In this document: in pieces, positions 1-9,600 of the stretch | Layout of the letters: every line of letters starts with the position of its first letter | How positions within the stretch are numbered: the stretch's first letter is position 1 | Assembly (NCBI GenBank): GCA_964349835.1 | Contig: CAYGID010000073.1 | Coordinates: 1 to 12,004, forward strand | Direction of reading: 5' to 3' | Source of the DNA: JAQVSH01 sp964349835 | GTDB taxonomy: Bacteria; Bacteroidota; Bacteroidia; Bacteroidales; UBA4181 | Length of the DNA stretch: 12,004 nucleotides | The notes under the pieces: model-generated | What the model saw: only the letters and a program-made list of their open reading frames with translations | Told to the model about the DNA's origin: nothing | The model's database searches: none | Program-made: the position numbers and the translations under genes

Positions 1-56
1 TAATGCTCTAATGCTCTAATGCTCTAATGCTCTAATGCTCTAATGCTCTAATGCTT
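1..56. repeat. 8-bp tandem repeat (TAATGCTC), about 7 copies
   Basis: Six exact copies of TAATGCTC begin at 1, 9, 17, 25, 33 and 41, followed by a seventh with one change (TAATGCTT) at 49-56. The array runs to the window edge, so its true length is unknown. The unit contains TAA, and its complement makes TAG across each junction. Because 8 is not a multiple of 3, any reading frame on either strand meets a stop within 24 bases, so the array is non-coding. It lies beyond the terminator of the tRNA unit. Bases 57-115 between them hold nothing I can name. Confidence 0.95.
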
Positions 57-115
57 CCTGATTTATAAATTTACATCTTTTCCGATGGATTTGATCTCAT
101 AATGGCGGGGTAAAC

Positions 116-149
116 AAAAAAAAGACCGACAATCTTTCGATTATCGGCC
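116..149 (-). terminator. Intrinsic terminator after tRNA-Leu
   Basis: Read on the minus strand, bases 149-139 pair with 134-124 in an 11-bp stem that includes two G-U pairs. The loop is GAAA, a GNRA tetraloop, and a run of eight T follows directly (123-116). It starts 7 bases past the 3' end of tRNA-Leu, so it should end the tRNA transcript. Stem, stable loop and uninterrupted U tract make this a textbook factor-independent terminator. Confidence 0.9.
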
Positions 150-156
150 CTACTTG

Positions 157-240
157 TACCTCGGGCGGGACTTGAACCCGCACGACCGCTATGGTCACGG
201 GATTTTAAGTCCCGCGTGTCTACCATTCCACCACCAAGGC
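157..240 (-). tRNA. tRNA-Leu (anticodon TAA)
   Basis: This 84-nt minus-strand sequence folds as a class II tRNA. The acceptor arm is GCCTTGG/CCGAGGT, with a G1-U72 wobble, and the discriminator base is A73. The D stem is GTG/CAC. The anticodon stem CGGGA/TCCCG holds the loop CTTAAAA, giving anticodon TAA at 205-207. A long variable arm (GACC/GGTC) and the T arm GCGGG-TTCAAGT-CCCGC follow. The long variable arm and A73 fit leucine. The anticodon reads UUA and probably UUG. CCA is not encoded, so it must be added after transcription. The gene lies downstream of tRNA-Gly in the same direction. Confidence 0.95.
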
Positions 241-242
241 CC

Positions 243-275
243 AAAAGAAAATTCCCGACATCGCTGCCGGGAATT
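243..275 (-). terminator. Terminator-like hairpin between tRNA-Gly and tRNA-Leu
   Basis: On the minus strand, bases 275-265 pair with 260-250: eight Watson-Crick pairs (AATTCCCG/CGGGAATT), then G-U, C-G and A-U. The loop is GCGA, a GNRA tetraloop, and TTCTTTT follows. It begins 2 bases past the tRNA-Gly 3' end and its T-rich tail stops just before tRNA-Leu. The shape is that of an intrinsic terminator, but the U tract is interrupted by one C and I see no separate promoter for tRNA-Leu. It may therefore be a partial terminator or a processing signal in a shared precursor. Confidence 0.65.
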
Positions 276-277
276 CG

Positions 278-350
278 AGCGGAAAACGAGACTCGAACTC
301 GCGACCCTAACCTTGGCAAGGTTATGCTCTACCAACTGAGCTATTTCCGC
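278..350 (-). tRNA. tRNA-Gly (anticodon GCC)
   Basis: A 73-nt minus-strand cloverleaf. The acceptor stem is GCGGAAA/TTTCCGC with discriminator T73, as is usual for bacterial tRNA-Gly. The D arm is GCTC-AGTTGGTA-GAGC. The anticodon stem TAACC/GGTTA holds the loop TTGCCAA, giving anticodon GCC, which reads GGC and GGU. The T arm carries TTCGAGT in its loop. The 3' CCA is not encoded. It is the first gene after a consensus promoter, whose predicted start point lies about 10 bases upstream. Confidence 0.96.
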
Positions 351-367
351 CTGACTTTTTGGTGGTG

Positions 368-398
368 CAAATATACAAAGAGATTCAATTCCGGCAAA
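368..398 (-). promoter_or_regulatory. Consensus Bacteroidetes promoter for the tRNA unit
   Basis: On the minus strand TTTG (398-395) is followed by exactly 19 bases and then TATATTTG (375-368). This matches both elements and the spacing of the Bacteroidetes housekeeping sigma-factor consensus (TTTG, N19-21, TAnnTTTG). Transcription would start near 361, about 10 bases before tRNA-Gly. It lies between the end of mutS and the tRNAs and is the most complete promoter in the window. Confidence 0.85.
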
Positions 399-428
399 TA
401 GAAATCAAATTTTTTCGGGTGGAGCCTG

Positions 429-3068
429 CTATTTCGCTCTTTTTGGCTTGTCGGCACCCACCAGCCGTTGAATTTCGCTCAATTTATTGAGTGCCTCCAG
501 AGGGGTAATCCGGTTAATGTCGAGTTGCCGTACCTCATCGCGAATCTGCTTCAATACCGGATCATCGAGCTGGAAAAAGGAGAGTTGATACCCCTCGCGC
601 GTGGTGCCTAGTGCTTCGGCCGGGCGCGACGGACCCTTGTCCTGACGTGAACTCTCCAACTCATGCAAAATTTCTCGGGCCCTCTCTATCAGGCTGGGAG
701 GCATGCCCGCCATTTTTGCCACATGAATCCCAAAACTGTGCTCACTTCCCCCCGGAACCAGTTTTCGCATGAAGATGATTTTTTGACCCGACTCCCGAAT
801 AGAAACATTAAAGTTTTTGACCCTTGCAAAGGTCTGCTCCATGTCGTTCAGCTCGTGGTAGTGGGTGGCAAAGAGGGTTCGCGGGTGCGACGAGGGGTGT
901 TCGTGCAGGTACTCCACCATGGCCCATGCAATCGAAATACCGTCGTAGGTGCTGGTGCCTCGTCCAATCTCGTCGAGCAGGATAAGGCTTCGCGGCGAAA
1001 GGTTATTCATGATGCCTGCCGCTTCGGCCATCTCTACCATAAAGGTAGATTCGCCCTGCGAGATGTTATCGGAGGCCCCCACACGGGTAAAAATTTTGTC
1101 GACCATTCCGATCTCTGCCCGGTCGGCCGGTACAAAGCCCCCCATTTGAGCCATAATTACAATGAGCGCTGTCTGCCTTAGCAGCGCCGATTTTCCCGAC
1201 ATATTGGGGCCGGTAATCATCAAAATCTGTTGATCGGTGGTGTCGAGGTAGAGATCGTTTGCCACGTAGGGCTTGTCGGGCGGAAGCTGCTTCTCTATGA
1301 CCGCATGCCGCCCGCCAAATATTTCAATCTTTTCGCTGTTGTTTACTACCGGGCGGCAGTATCGGTTTTTCACAGCGACCTCCGCCAGCGACAAGTGGCA
1401 GTCAAGACGGGCAATCAGGCGGGCATTGTTTGCAATCTCGCCCAAACAGCCGGAGGCCTCGGCCGTCAATGCCTCGAAAATCCGTGCTTCAATCCGGGCA
1501 ATCTTCTCCTCAGCACCCAGAATTTTCTCCTCGTAATCTTTCAACTCTTCGGTGATGTAACGCTCAGCGTTCACAAGGGTCTGTTTCCGGATCCAACCTG
1601 GGGGCACCTTCTCCTTGTGGGTGTTTCGCACCTCAATGAAGTAACCAAACACATTGTTAAAACTGATCTTTAGCGAGGAGATCCCTGTGCGCTCGGTCTC
1701 TTTTTGTTGTAACCTAAGCAGATAGTTTTTCCCGTCGTGCAAGATGTCGGCAAGTGAGTCAAGTTCTTCGTCGACTCCCCGGGCAATAGAACGCCCTTTG
1801 TGTAGAGCAGGAGGAGCCTCGTCGATGAGGGTGGTGCCAATTTTTTCGCAAAGTTCGGGAAGGGGGTCGAGCGAGGCGGCAATCTCACGGAGTCCTGTGT
1901 CTTGGGCCTCCTGGCAGAGTTGCTTCACCGGATTCAGAGCCTTGAGGGCACACTTCAACTGCACCATTTCGCGGGGCGAAATCCTGGTTGCGGCAATTTT
2001 CGAGACAATTCGCTCCATGTCGCCCATTTGCCTGATCTGCTCCCTGGCTACCGAGCCCTCCTCTCTATGGGCAACCAACCACTCCACGCTGTTAAGCCGA
2101 CCATTAATTGCATCGGCATCCTTGAGCGGGAGGCATGTCCACTGTTTCAGGAGCCTGGCACCCATGGGCGAAGCGGTATGGTCGAGCACCTCGAAGAGGG
2201 TCTTGCCCCCTTCGTTGGGCGAATGAATCAGTTCCAGATTCCGGAGGGTAAATCGATCGAGCCACATATGGCCATCGGGGTCGATGCGCCGGAGCGTACG
2301 AATATGCTTCATCCCCTCGTGGCGGGTAATCTCCATGTATTGCAGGATGGCACCTGCGGCAGTTACGGCCGGAGGGGCATTGTCGAGCCCATAGCCTTTC
2401 AGGCTCTCTGAGCCCAACTGGTTGAGCAGTTTTTCGCGCGACGAAATCTCGTCGAATGCCCACTCTTCGAGGGGCGATATTTCGTATTTCGTGCCAAACT
2501 GCTCCTTAAATTCTTGCAGACGGTTTCGTTGCACCAAAATCTCTTTGGGCTGATAACCTGCCAGAAGTCTGTCGGTGTAGTCGCGGTTGCAGGCTGCGGC
2601 CATAAAGGTTCCGGTCGACAGATCGAGGAAGGCCACTCCGAATTGCAGTTTCCCAAAGAAGACACAGGCCAGGAAGTGGTCCTCCTTATTTTCGAGTACA
2701 TGGTCGTTGAGCGCCACACCCGGGGTTATCAACTCAATGATACCCCTTTTTACAAGCCCCTTGGTGAGTTTGGGATCCTCAAGTTGTTCGCAGATAGCCA
2801 CTCTGGCTCCCGAACGAACCAGTTTGGGCAGGTAGGTATCCAAGGCATGGTAGGGGAATCCTGCCAACTCTACATATGCAGCGGAGCCATTGGCCCTGCG
2901 GGTCAGTGTAATGCCCAGAATCTCGGAGGTGCGGATGGCATCGTCCGAAAACGTCTCGTAAAAATCGCCCACCCTGAAGAGCAAGATGGCTTCGGGGTGC
3001 TTCGACTTGAGCGAGATGTACTGTTTCATGAGTGGTGTTTCCACCAAGCCCTGGGCAGATGCTGCCAT
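429..3068 (-). CDS. mutS: DNA mismatch repair protein MutS
   Basis: This 879-residue MutS1-type protein is a cytoplasmic ATPase that recognises base mismatches and small loops and recruits MutL to start repair. The mismatch-reading Phe-x-Glu motif is present at F36-Y37-E38 (GDFYETF), the same numbering as in E. coli MutS. This separates it from MutS2, which lacks that motif. The Walker A loop TGPNMSGKS is at 619-627 and Walker B with the signature region (LLDEIGRGTST) includes D699-E700. A helix-turn-helix dimerisation region and a charged tail follow. Length is close to the 853 aa of E. coli MutS. The ATG at 3068 fits the family, because ETPLMKQY usually follows a short variable N-terminus; the next Met is M14. 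The gene lies 61 bp after gcvH on the same strand with no clear promoter of its own, so it may be cotranscribed. No hairpin terminator follows its TAG stop. Confidence 0.98.
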   Translation of the reverse strand: MAASAQGLVETPLMKQYISLKSKHPEAILLFRVGDFYETFSDDAIRTSEILGITLTRRANGSAAYVELAGFPYHALDTYLPKLVRSGARVAICEQLEDPKLTKGLVKRGIIELITPGVALNDHVLENKEDHFLACVFFGKLQFGVAFLDLSTGTFMAAACNRDYTDRLLAGYQPKEILVQRNRLQEFKEQFGTKYEISPLEEWAFDEISSREKLLNQLGSESLKGYGLDNAPPAVTAAGAILQYMEITRHEGMKHIRTLRRIDPDGHMWLDRFTLRNLELIHSPNEGGKTLFEVLDHTASPMGARLLKQWTCLPLKDADAINGRLNSVEWLVAHREEGSVAREQIRQMGDMERIVSKIAATRISPREMVQLKCALKALNPVKQLCQEAQDTGLREIAASLDPLPELCEKIGTTLIDEAPPALHKGRSIARGVDEELDSLADILHDGKNYLLRLQQKETERTGISSLKISFNNVFGYFIEVRNTHKEKVPPGWIRKQTLVNAERYITEELKDYEEKILGAEEKIARIEARIFEALTAEASGCLGEIANNARLIARLDCHLSLAEVAVKNRYCRPVVNNSEKIEIFGGRHAVIEKQLPPDKPYVANDLYLDTTDQQILMITGPNMSGKSALLRQTALIVIMAQMGGFVPADRAEIGMVDKIFTRVGASDNISQGESTFMVEMAEAAGIMNNLSPRSLILLDEIGRGTSTYDGISIAWAMVEYLHEHPSSHPRTLFATHYHELNDMEQTFARVKNFNVSIRESGQKIIFMRKLVPGGSEHSFGIHVAKMAGMPPSLIERAREILHELESSRQDKGPSRPAEALGTTREGYQLSFFQLDDPVLKQIRDEVRQLDINRITPLEALNKLSEIQRLVGADKPKRAK

Positions 3069-3094
3069 ACGTACACGAGAGTTTTCTTGTCACC

Positions 3095-3109
3095 AACCGG
3101 AAGCCGGTT
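3095..3109 (-). other. Short perfect hairpin in the gcvH-mutS gap
   Basis: AACCGG and CCGGTT form a perfect 6-bp stem around a 3-base loop, about 20 bases after the gcvH stop and 26 bases before the mutS ATG. No T run follows it on the minus strand, so it does not look like an intrinsic terminator. It could tune readthrough or mRNA stability between the two genes, or be chance. The remaining bases of this 61-bp gap show no TAnnTTTG box. Confidence 0.4.
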
Positions 3110-3129
3110 AATTGCCAACGGGCAAAGGG

Positions 3130-3510
3130 TTATTCACCAATCAGAGCTGCGTATTCTTGGGCCGAGATCAGCTCGTCGAGTTCGGAGGCGTCGGCAATTT
3201 CAATTTTGATGAGCCAACCCGAACCGTACGGATCGCTGTTCACCAAGGCGGGGCTCGATTCCAGTTCCGGGTTTAGCGCAACCACCTTTCCGGTGACAGG
3301 CATAAAGAGATCGGATACTGTTTTCACCGCCTCGACTGTTCCAAAGATTTCATCTTTTTCCAGATCTTCGTCGAGGGTTTCAATTTCCAGAAAGACAATG
3401 TCGCCCAACTCCTTCTGGGCAAAATCGGTAATCCCCACGGTGGCAGTGTTGCCTTCGGCCCGGATCCATTCATGTTCGCGGGTATACTTTAATTCGGCAG
3501 GTATATTCAT
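3130..3510 (-). CDS. gcvH: Glycine cleavage system H protein
   Basis: This 126-residue cytoplasmic lipoyl carrier shuttles the aminomethyl intermediate between the P, T and L proteins of the glycine cleavage system, feeding one-carbon units to tetrahydrofolate. The sequence shows the family pattern: an N-terminal YTREHEWIR segment, GITDFAQKELGDIVF at about 26-40, and the lipoylation site in GTVEAVKTVSD with the modified lysine at K63. The C-terminus carries the usual NSDPYGSGWLIKIE and LISAQEYAALIGE. Length is nearly that of E. coli GcvH (129 aa), so the gene looks intact. It starts at ATG 3510, 111 bp after the sprA stop, and has its own -7-like box upstream. The genes for the P, T and L proteins are not in the window. 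Confidence 0.97.
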   Translation of the reverse strand: MNIPAELKYTREHEWIRAEGNTATVGITDFAQKELGDIVFLEIETLDEDLEKDEIFGTVEAVKTVSDLFMPVTGKVVALNPELESSPALVNSDPYGSGWLIKIEIADASELDELISAQEYAALIGE

Positions 3511-3542
3511 AAGGCAAAATATGAGAGGCTTGTATCTTCAGG

Positions 3543-3550
3543 CAAAGGTA
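3543..3550 (-). promoter_or_regulatory. Probable gcvH promoter (-7 box TACCTTTG)
   Basis: The minus-strand sequence TACCTTTG matches the Bacteroidetes -7 consensus TAnnTTTG and lies 32 bases before the gcvH ATG, leaving an untranslated leader of about 25 bases. No good TTTG is found 19-21 bases upstream, so only half of the consensus is present. It suggests that gcvH and mutS can be expressed independently of ruvA-sprA. I see no strong terminator between the sprA stop and this box. Confidence 0.55.
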
Positions 3551-3621
3551 ATCTTTTTCCTACATCGGGAATGGCTGTGCGGTATGTTCAAAAGCATAAT
3601 CTAACCGCAGTCGAGCCCTAT

Positions 3622-6600
3622 TTACTGAATGAGTGTAAATCGCACACTCACCCCGATGTTGGCGTTGGTGGTGGCAAAACTGGTCGAAACAAACGGGGTG
3701 TTCACAATCCTGTCGTAAAAGGCCATCACACTCAGACTTTTGTTTACCTGCAGGTCGGCCGAAAGTTTCAGAGAGGCAATCTTCTGCCCCGACGAAGGTT
3801 GGGGAACCTCCTCATCGAGCCTGCGGATGAGCTGGCGGTTATTGCGGATGGAGAAATCGGCATTCAGGTTGAGATTATTCTCCACTTTTTTCTTGGCATC
3901 GCCTCCCGAACCCACAAAGAGTTTGGCTCCGTCTATGCGGTATCCGGCTCCGAACGAAACCTCCTGTGTACGTGCCTCTGTCATCTGGAAATTCGAGAAA
4001 CTCAGATTCAGCGTGCGTCCGGCAGTGTAGCTGAGGCGGGTGGAGAGATTGTTTTTCCAGGTGATATCGAGCGACCCCAACGGACCGATCTGCTCGGTGA
4101 GGGTAATGCCCGACACATCGTACCTCGGGATAAAATTGTACCGCAGGTCGCGCGCCTCGCGAAGAACCGACCACATATCGGCATACTCAATGTTGGTTTG
4201 GTAGTTCCCCAAAGAGTAGGTGGCTTTGTAGCTATGCGAAATGACAAACGACTTGAAGTGCTCTTTAAAGAATTCGAGCCCCATCAAGCCATCAAAACGG
4301 ATGGTCCAGTTGGGTCGGATTTTTTTGATGGAAGGGAAGCGGCTGAGATTTACCTTTTGGGGCGAGATGCCACCGTAGGCCGCCAAAAAGGCGGGAATCA
4401 GTACATCCTGCGAATTGAGGCCGTAGCCGTTCTTACTTCCATCGGTGAGGGGTTCTCCGGTAACCGGATGGATATCGGGGCGGTAGCGGGGGTCGGCAGC
4501 TTGTCGCTCTGCGGCCAGTCGGGCGGCAATCTGGCTGCGGTAAGCTTTGAATTTCTCGTAGGTGGCCGAACCATATCCATTCGATTTGCTGAATTTTTCG
4601 AAACTGTTACCAATGGCAATAAAGGTCATACTGAAGTTTCCGCTCTCCCGGCTGTTTCGGGTGGAGTCGGGGAAATCGCCGTTGGCGTTGGCGGTGTAGT
4701 ACTGCCGCATGTTGTTCGAGAATGCGCGGTTTCCGGAGAGAATCACCTGCAGCCCTTTGATGGGTTCGAGCGTGGCTCTGATTCCGAAACTTTCGTTGTG
4801 CGCCCTCACAAACGGCATATTCTGCGCCTGGCTTCGTGTGAGCCACCCCTTTTCGGCTGCCTTTGCAGCAAAGTTTTTATCCTGGGCTCCGAATACAAAG
4901 CCCAAACCCGGAGCCGAGCCATCCATGCCCAACATTCGGGTTACCGGCATATAGCCCGGCAGGTTGATGCCGTTGGTTTCGGAGAGGGTTACCGACACAC
5001 TTTTCAGCATAGTAAGCAAACGAAGCCCTGTAGCTGCCATGCTATTCGTTATGGCGGCCTCGTTTGCCCCGACCTGCCCCGTAACCTCCACCTTCGCATT
5101 GATTAGTTCCTGTTTGCTCACCAAAATCACCCGGTTTGCGTTGGTAACCCTGATTGTGATGCCCTCCACCTTTTCGCCCGACTCGTTAAACACCGTTACC
5201 TTGGGAGCTGTTGTGCCCAACTGGTGGTTAATGGAGAGGTTTTGACCCGCCTTAAAGCGAACCCGCTCTTTGGTAAACGAAACCTCCTTCTTTACTGCAC
5301 TTACCGGATTGGCCTGGTTCAGTTTCCGGAGCAACGGAATCTTATTATAGAGCGTCACCAACGAAGCCTCACCGTTCCACTGGATGCTCTGCGAATTTTT
5401 TATGGTGTTCCCGATGCTTGTTTCAACAGGCATTAACGGACCCACATCCCACCCGTACGAGGCCAAATAGCTGAGCGATAGGGAGGTCCAGTCGAGGTAC
5501 GGAATGTTTTGTATCGGAACAGCATAGCTAAGACGCAGGTCGTGAAAATATTGCGTGGTGTTGGTGGTTCTTTGTACACTGCGGCTCACTTCATCCTTAA
5601 AGAGTTCGTACGAGGTCTTCATGTAATCCTGCAGGAAAATCTCCGTATCGTCGAGTCGTTCCAGATTGGTGGCCGAAAAATCGATGTGAAGGCCCTTGGT
5701 TACGTCATGTGCCCACTGGTAAAAGCGGGTGTTGGTGTAGATCTCGCTCTCGATGGGCAACATCAGGTTGTGAGGGTTGTTCACATCGCGGTACTTAATT
5801 TCGCTTCGAAGCCGGTTATAATCGGTTTTAAAGAGTAAACTGGTGGGAATGTAGTTAATGTTAAACTCTTTCAGGAGGGTGAATAGCCCCCGGTTGAGTG
5901 CTGCCGATTTTTCGAAGGGGTAGTAGAGTTTTGGGTTGCCGCCAAAGTTGTACATCAGGCTGCCCGCGGTCTGCGTTTGCCGGTTGTATTCGGTATTGGG
6001 ATTTCGCGCGTAGCTTTCGTTGTAAGAATAGCTTGCCGACAAATTCGATGGGTCGTAGAGATGCGGTTCGCCCTCCTTTTTGGCCAGATATCGTACATTG
6101 CTGAGGGTAAAGCTTTTCCGTTTCTGGTAATCCTGCGAGAAATGTTTTATGGAGTCTTTTTCGGCCTTCGATTCGGCTCTGGCCAGTTTGTCTTTCATCC
6201 GCACGTCGGGATCGATGGGGTCGTACTCGGGGTTGGTAAACGACTCGCCGTACGAGGCGAAGAGAGGGATTTCTAAATTTGCCTGCTCAGGCAGCAGTTT
6301 GCCTAACTCCAGGTTCGACGACATATTGTAAGCAAAGAAGTCGTTTTTGCTCCGTTCGTTCACCTTTTCGTTGATGGCTCCAAATCCGGGGGTGCTCTTC
6401 TCTGCCATCATATTCAGCGTGCCCAGATCGGCCAGCCGGAGATTCATGCGGGCATTGGCTGCCCACCCGCTATTGTTGTTAAAATCGCTCATTCTGAGCT
6501 CGTTGACCCAAACTTCGGCCGACCTTGATTCGCCCGCTTTGTAGGGATCCAACGGATAACGGATACCAATCATGAGCGCCCGAATCTCGCCCAGATTGGG

Positions 6601-9600
6601 ATTTCCCATAACATAGATGTTTCGACCGTTAACCTCAAGCCGGTAGGGTGCCGAAAGCGAGACACCCGAGCCGGAGCGCCGCATGGCTTCGTTGCGCGAC
6701 TGTTTTACATCGGTGAGCAGTTGCAAATCGAGGTCGAGGCGGTTCGCTGCCGGCCATATGGCCTCCGGATCGGTCGAACCCCAAGGGGTCAGCGAAAGGG
6801 GAATTTCATATTCGTAATAGTTGTTCCTGAAATCGGTACCCATTCTTACGAATAGGGTGATTTCGTTGTTGTTGAGGGTTCTACCCATCATCTGCTCGGC
6901 ATGCACCTCCATCTCCATTCTCCGGTACCTCCGCAGGTCGTAGAGCACATTCTTGTAGGCTGCTCTTGCATCGCCGTTACTCAGATCGGTAACCCGGAGC
7001 ACCATCGACTGTTCGTTTTGTTGCTGTTGTTGGCGCGAGGTGCGGTCCATGGTTCTCTCAATCCCCGGTGGCAGCCGATAACCGATGGGCTGCTTCCCGG
7101 CGTTCTCCTCAATGTTCACCGAGCTGATGTCGATGCTGCCGTCGGTGAGCTCCGGGAAGGTGGTGGTTTCGCCCGGCGAACGTAGGTTCTGCGTGTATTT
7201 TCGCCACTCGCTCCGCACCAGTTCCATCTTGGCAAACCGGAGTACAACCGGATGCGAAAATCCATGCATGTAAAGGCGCATAAACCGGATAGAGCGAAAA
7301 TCGCGTATAGAACCTACTGTTCGCTCATATCGCGAGAGGGGAATGCGGAACTGATACCAGCGCACCGAAGAGGTGTCGCCGTTGGGGAAGCGGGCCTGAT
7401 CCCACACAATGTCGGTAATGAAGTTGTCGCCCACCCGCTGCATATCGCCGGGGCGCATACTGATACGGTACTGAAAGTAGTTTTCGTTTTCGTTCAGCGT
7501 GTTGTCGCCGTTGAGATCCTCATTGTCGGGGAGGCTTGTAGCATAAGCATTAACCGAACTGGAGTTGCCTTCGGGCCGATTATAGTATTTGTATCGATCA
7601 AGAATGCCTCGCTCCTCCTGGTCGAATTGGGTGCTTCGGTAAAAACGGAAATCGTCCGATGCAGGGTCCTCTTGCAATAGGCTCATGCTCTCGCCCGAAA
7701 TCTTTCCGGAGACAGCTGCAAGAAAATCAGAATGGAAAGAGGCCTCGTCGGTCGAACTGAGCCCGTCGAGACCCACATCTTCGAGTTTCCGCTGCTCCAT
7801 ATCGCCTGTAAAGGCATTCACCAGCGACTGGGTGGCGGGAATGCGGCCCCAAACTGTGGTATCGAGTGCGCCGGCCAGCATACCGTTCTCGAAGAACTTT
7901 CGTGAATCTTTCAGAATATCTTCCGAAACATCGCCCAAATTCAGGTAGAGGTCGCCTCCTTGCATATTTCCTTCCGTATCTTCTACAAACGGGTCCATCA
8001 CCCAGAATTCAATAAATTCGATGTTCGATGACTCGAAATCGGAAACGGGCAGTGCCCGCATCATTCCGCCCCAGCGGGTTTCGGGTCGCGAAAGGTATCC
8101 GTTCGAGATCAGGTTCTCGGCATCGAAATTATAGGGTCCCCTCTCCGTAGGGTAGAAGGCCACGTTAAGCACAGGCATCGTGGCTGGCACCCCGTTGGGA
8201 TTCTCCTTGTTTTTAAAGATGTTCTGCTCCTCAATCTGCCGCACAAAGTGGCTTGAGCGGGTGTCGGGGTTGTTCCGGATGTGGGCGGGGGTCGAACCCG
8301 AAAAGTAGTTGGGGTTTACAAAGAGAGGGTCTATCACATACCAGGAGAGCAGCGAGCGGTTGATGCCGGTTTGCAGTGTGTGGGTAAGCGCTCCCTCGGG
8401 CAGAAAGGGTTGTCCCTCGGGAATGCTTGAGAGTTTCCAAAGGTTCTGCGCCAGCAGGTTAATGCTGGTTTCGCTCGATTCAAAGTCGTCAATGTAGGAG
8501 GTTCCCTTTTTTTGGATCGAACTGGCATCGCCCGGGAGGAGTTGCGCCATTTCGGCAAAGAGGCTGATAGACGACATCGCGTCGGTTTTGCGGAAGGGGA
8601 GCCTGTTAATAAGTCGGGTCAACGAAGGGAGGTCGGCCGAATAGTCGGCCGTGAGCCCCCAAATCGTATTAGAGATGGCTTCGTCGCCAAGCGTTACCTT
8701 TTGGGTTAGCGGTTTTTCGGTGAGGTTCATTATCGTGGCGCCCAAACGAAAATGGTCGGAGACCTTATAGTCGAGGTGTGTCCCGATGAGGGTTTTGGTC
8801 TGCACATTGAAGAGGGTGTTGTCCTCCGAGATAATCTGTACAGGAACTCCTGAATCGAGTATTCCCTGGTTAAGTACGGTGACCTTACCGGTAGCGTAAT
8901 CTACTGTATAGTCGCTGTTTTCGGTGAGCAACTGGCCTCCGGCAATTACCTTTACCGATCCCCGGCTCATTTGCGAGGCATTCAACTGCACGGCCGAACC
9001 GGCAGTCGAACTGTAGGTGCCTCCGATTTTAAAGCGATTTTTTTCGGCCATCTGCCGGGCGCGGGTCAGGGTCGAGTCGTACAGCTCCTGGAATACATAT
9101 TTCCGAATGATGGCCTCCGCGACCCCCTTTGCCTGCATCGCGCTGCGTAAGTTCGACCCGAAGGGCTCGAGTACAGGGAAGATAATCAGACCCGATTCGG
9201 AGAAGATGGTGGCATTGTCTACAAAGTCGAAAATTCCGTCGGGGGCGGGATCATTATTCTGGTTCAGGCGGTCGAGCCCCATCAGACGGATGAGGAGTTC
9301 ATTTTGCAAATCCTCTTCGGGCAGGTAGTTGATTGCGTTTCCGCTTTTGGGGTCCTGATAGAGCACATTTAGCTGGAATTTATCGCGATTGATGGGATAG
9401 GTGCCCAAGCTGTAGATGTTTTTCATCATCAGCTTCCAGGTGGGAAGCTGAGGCGAGAGGTTAGTTCCCTTAAGTAATTTAACCAACAGCGTTTGGGGGT
9501 TTGTGATACCCGAGGTCGAGAGTTCGCCCACTTTGTAGGTTCGTCCGTTAACGGTATACTCAAAGGCCACCGCAAGCACTTCGTCGGCGTTTAGCGGGCT

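Noticed and set aside
1..56. CRISPR array
   Set aside because: The copies are 8 bp and directly adjacent with no spacers, so this is a simple tandem repeat.
242..249. TTCTTTTG on the minus strand as a -7 box for tRNA-Leu
   Set aside because: It misses the conserved A of TAnnTTTG and would place the start point inside the tRNA.
71..401. Short open frames on both strands over the tRNA region
   Set aside because: They run through two well-folded tRNAs and their terminators, so they are not plausible genes.
3571..5106. A 511-codon open frame on the plus strand, antisense to sprA
   Set aside because: It lies fully opposite the sprA coding sequence, its translation has no recognisable domain or signal peptide, and it reads as a composition-driven shadow. 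SprA itself is unambiguous on the other strand.
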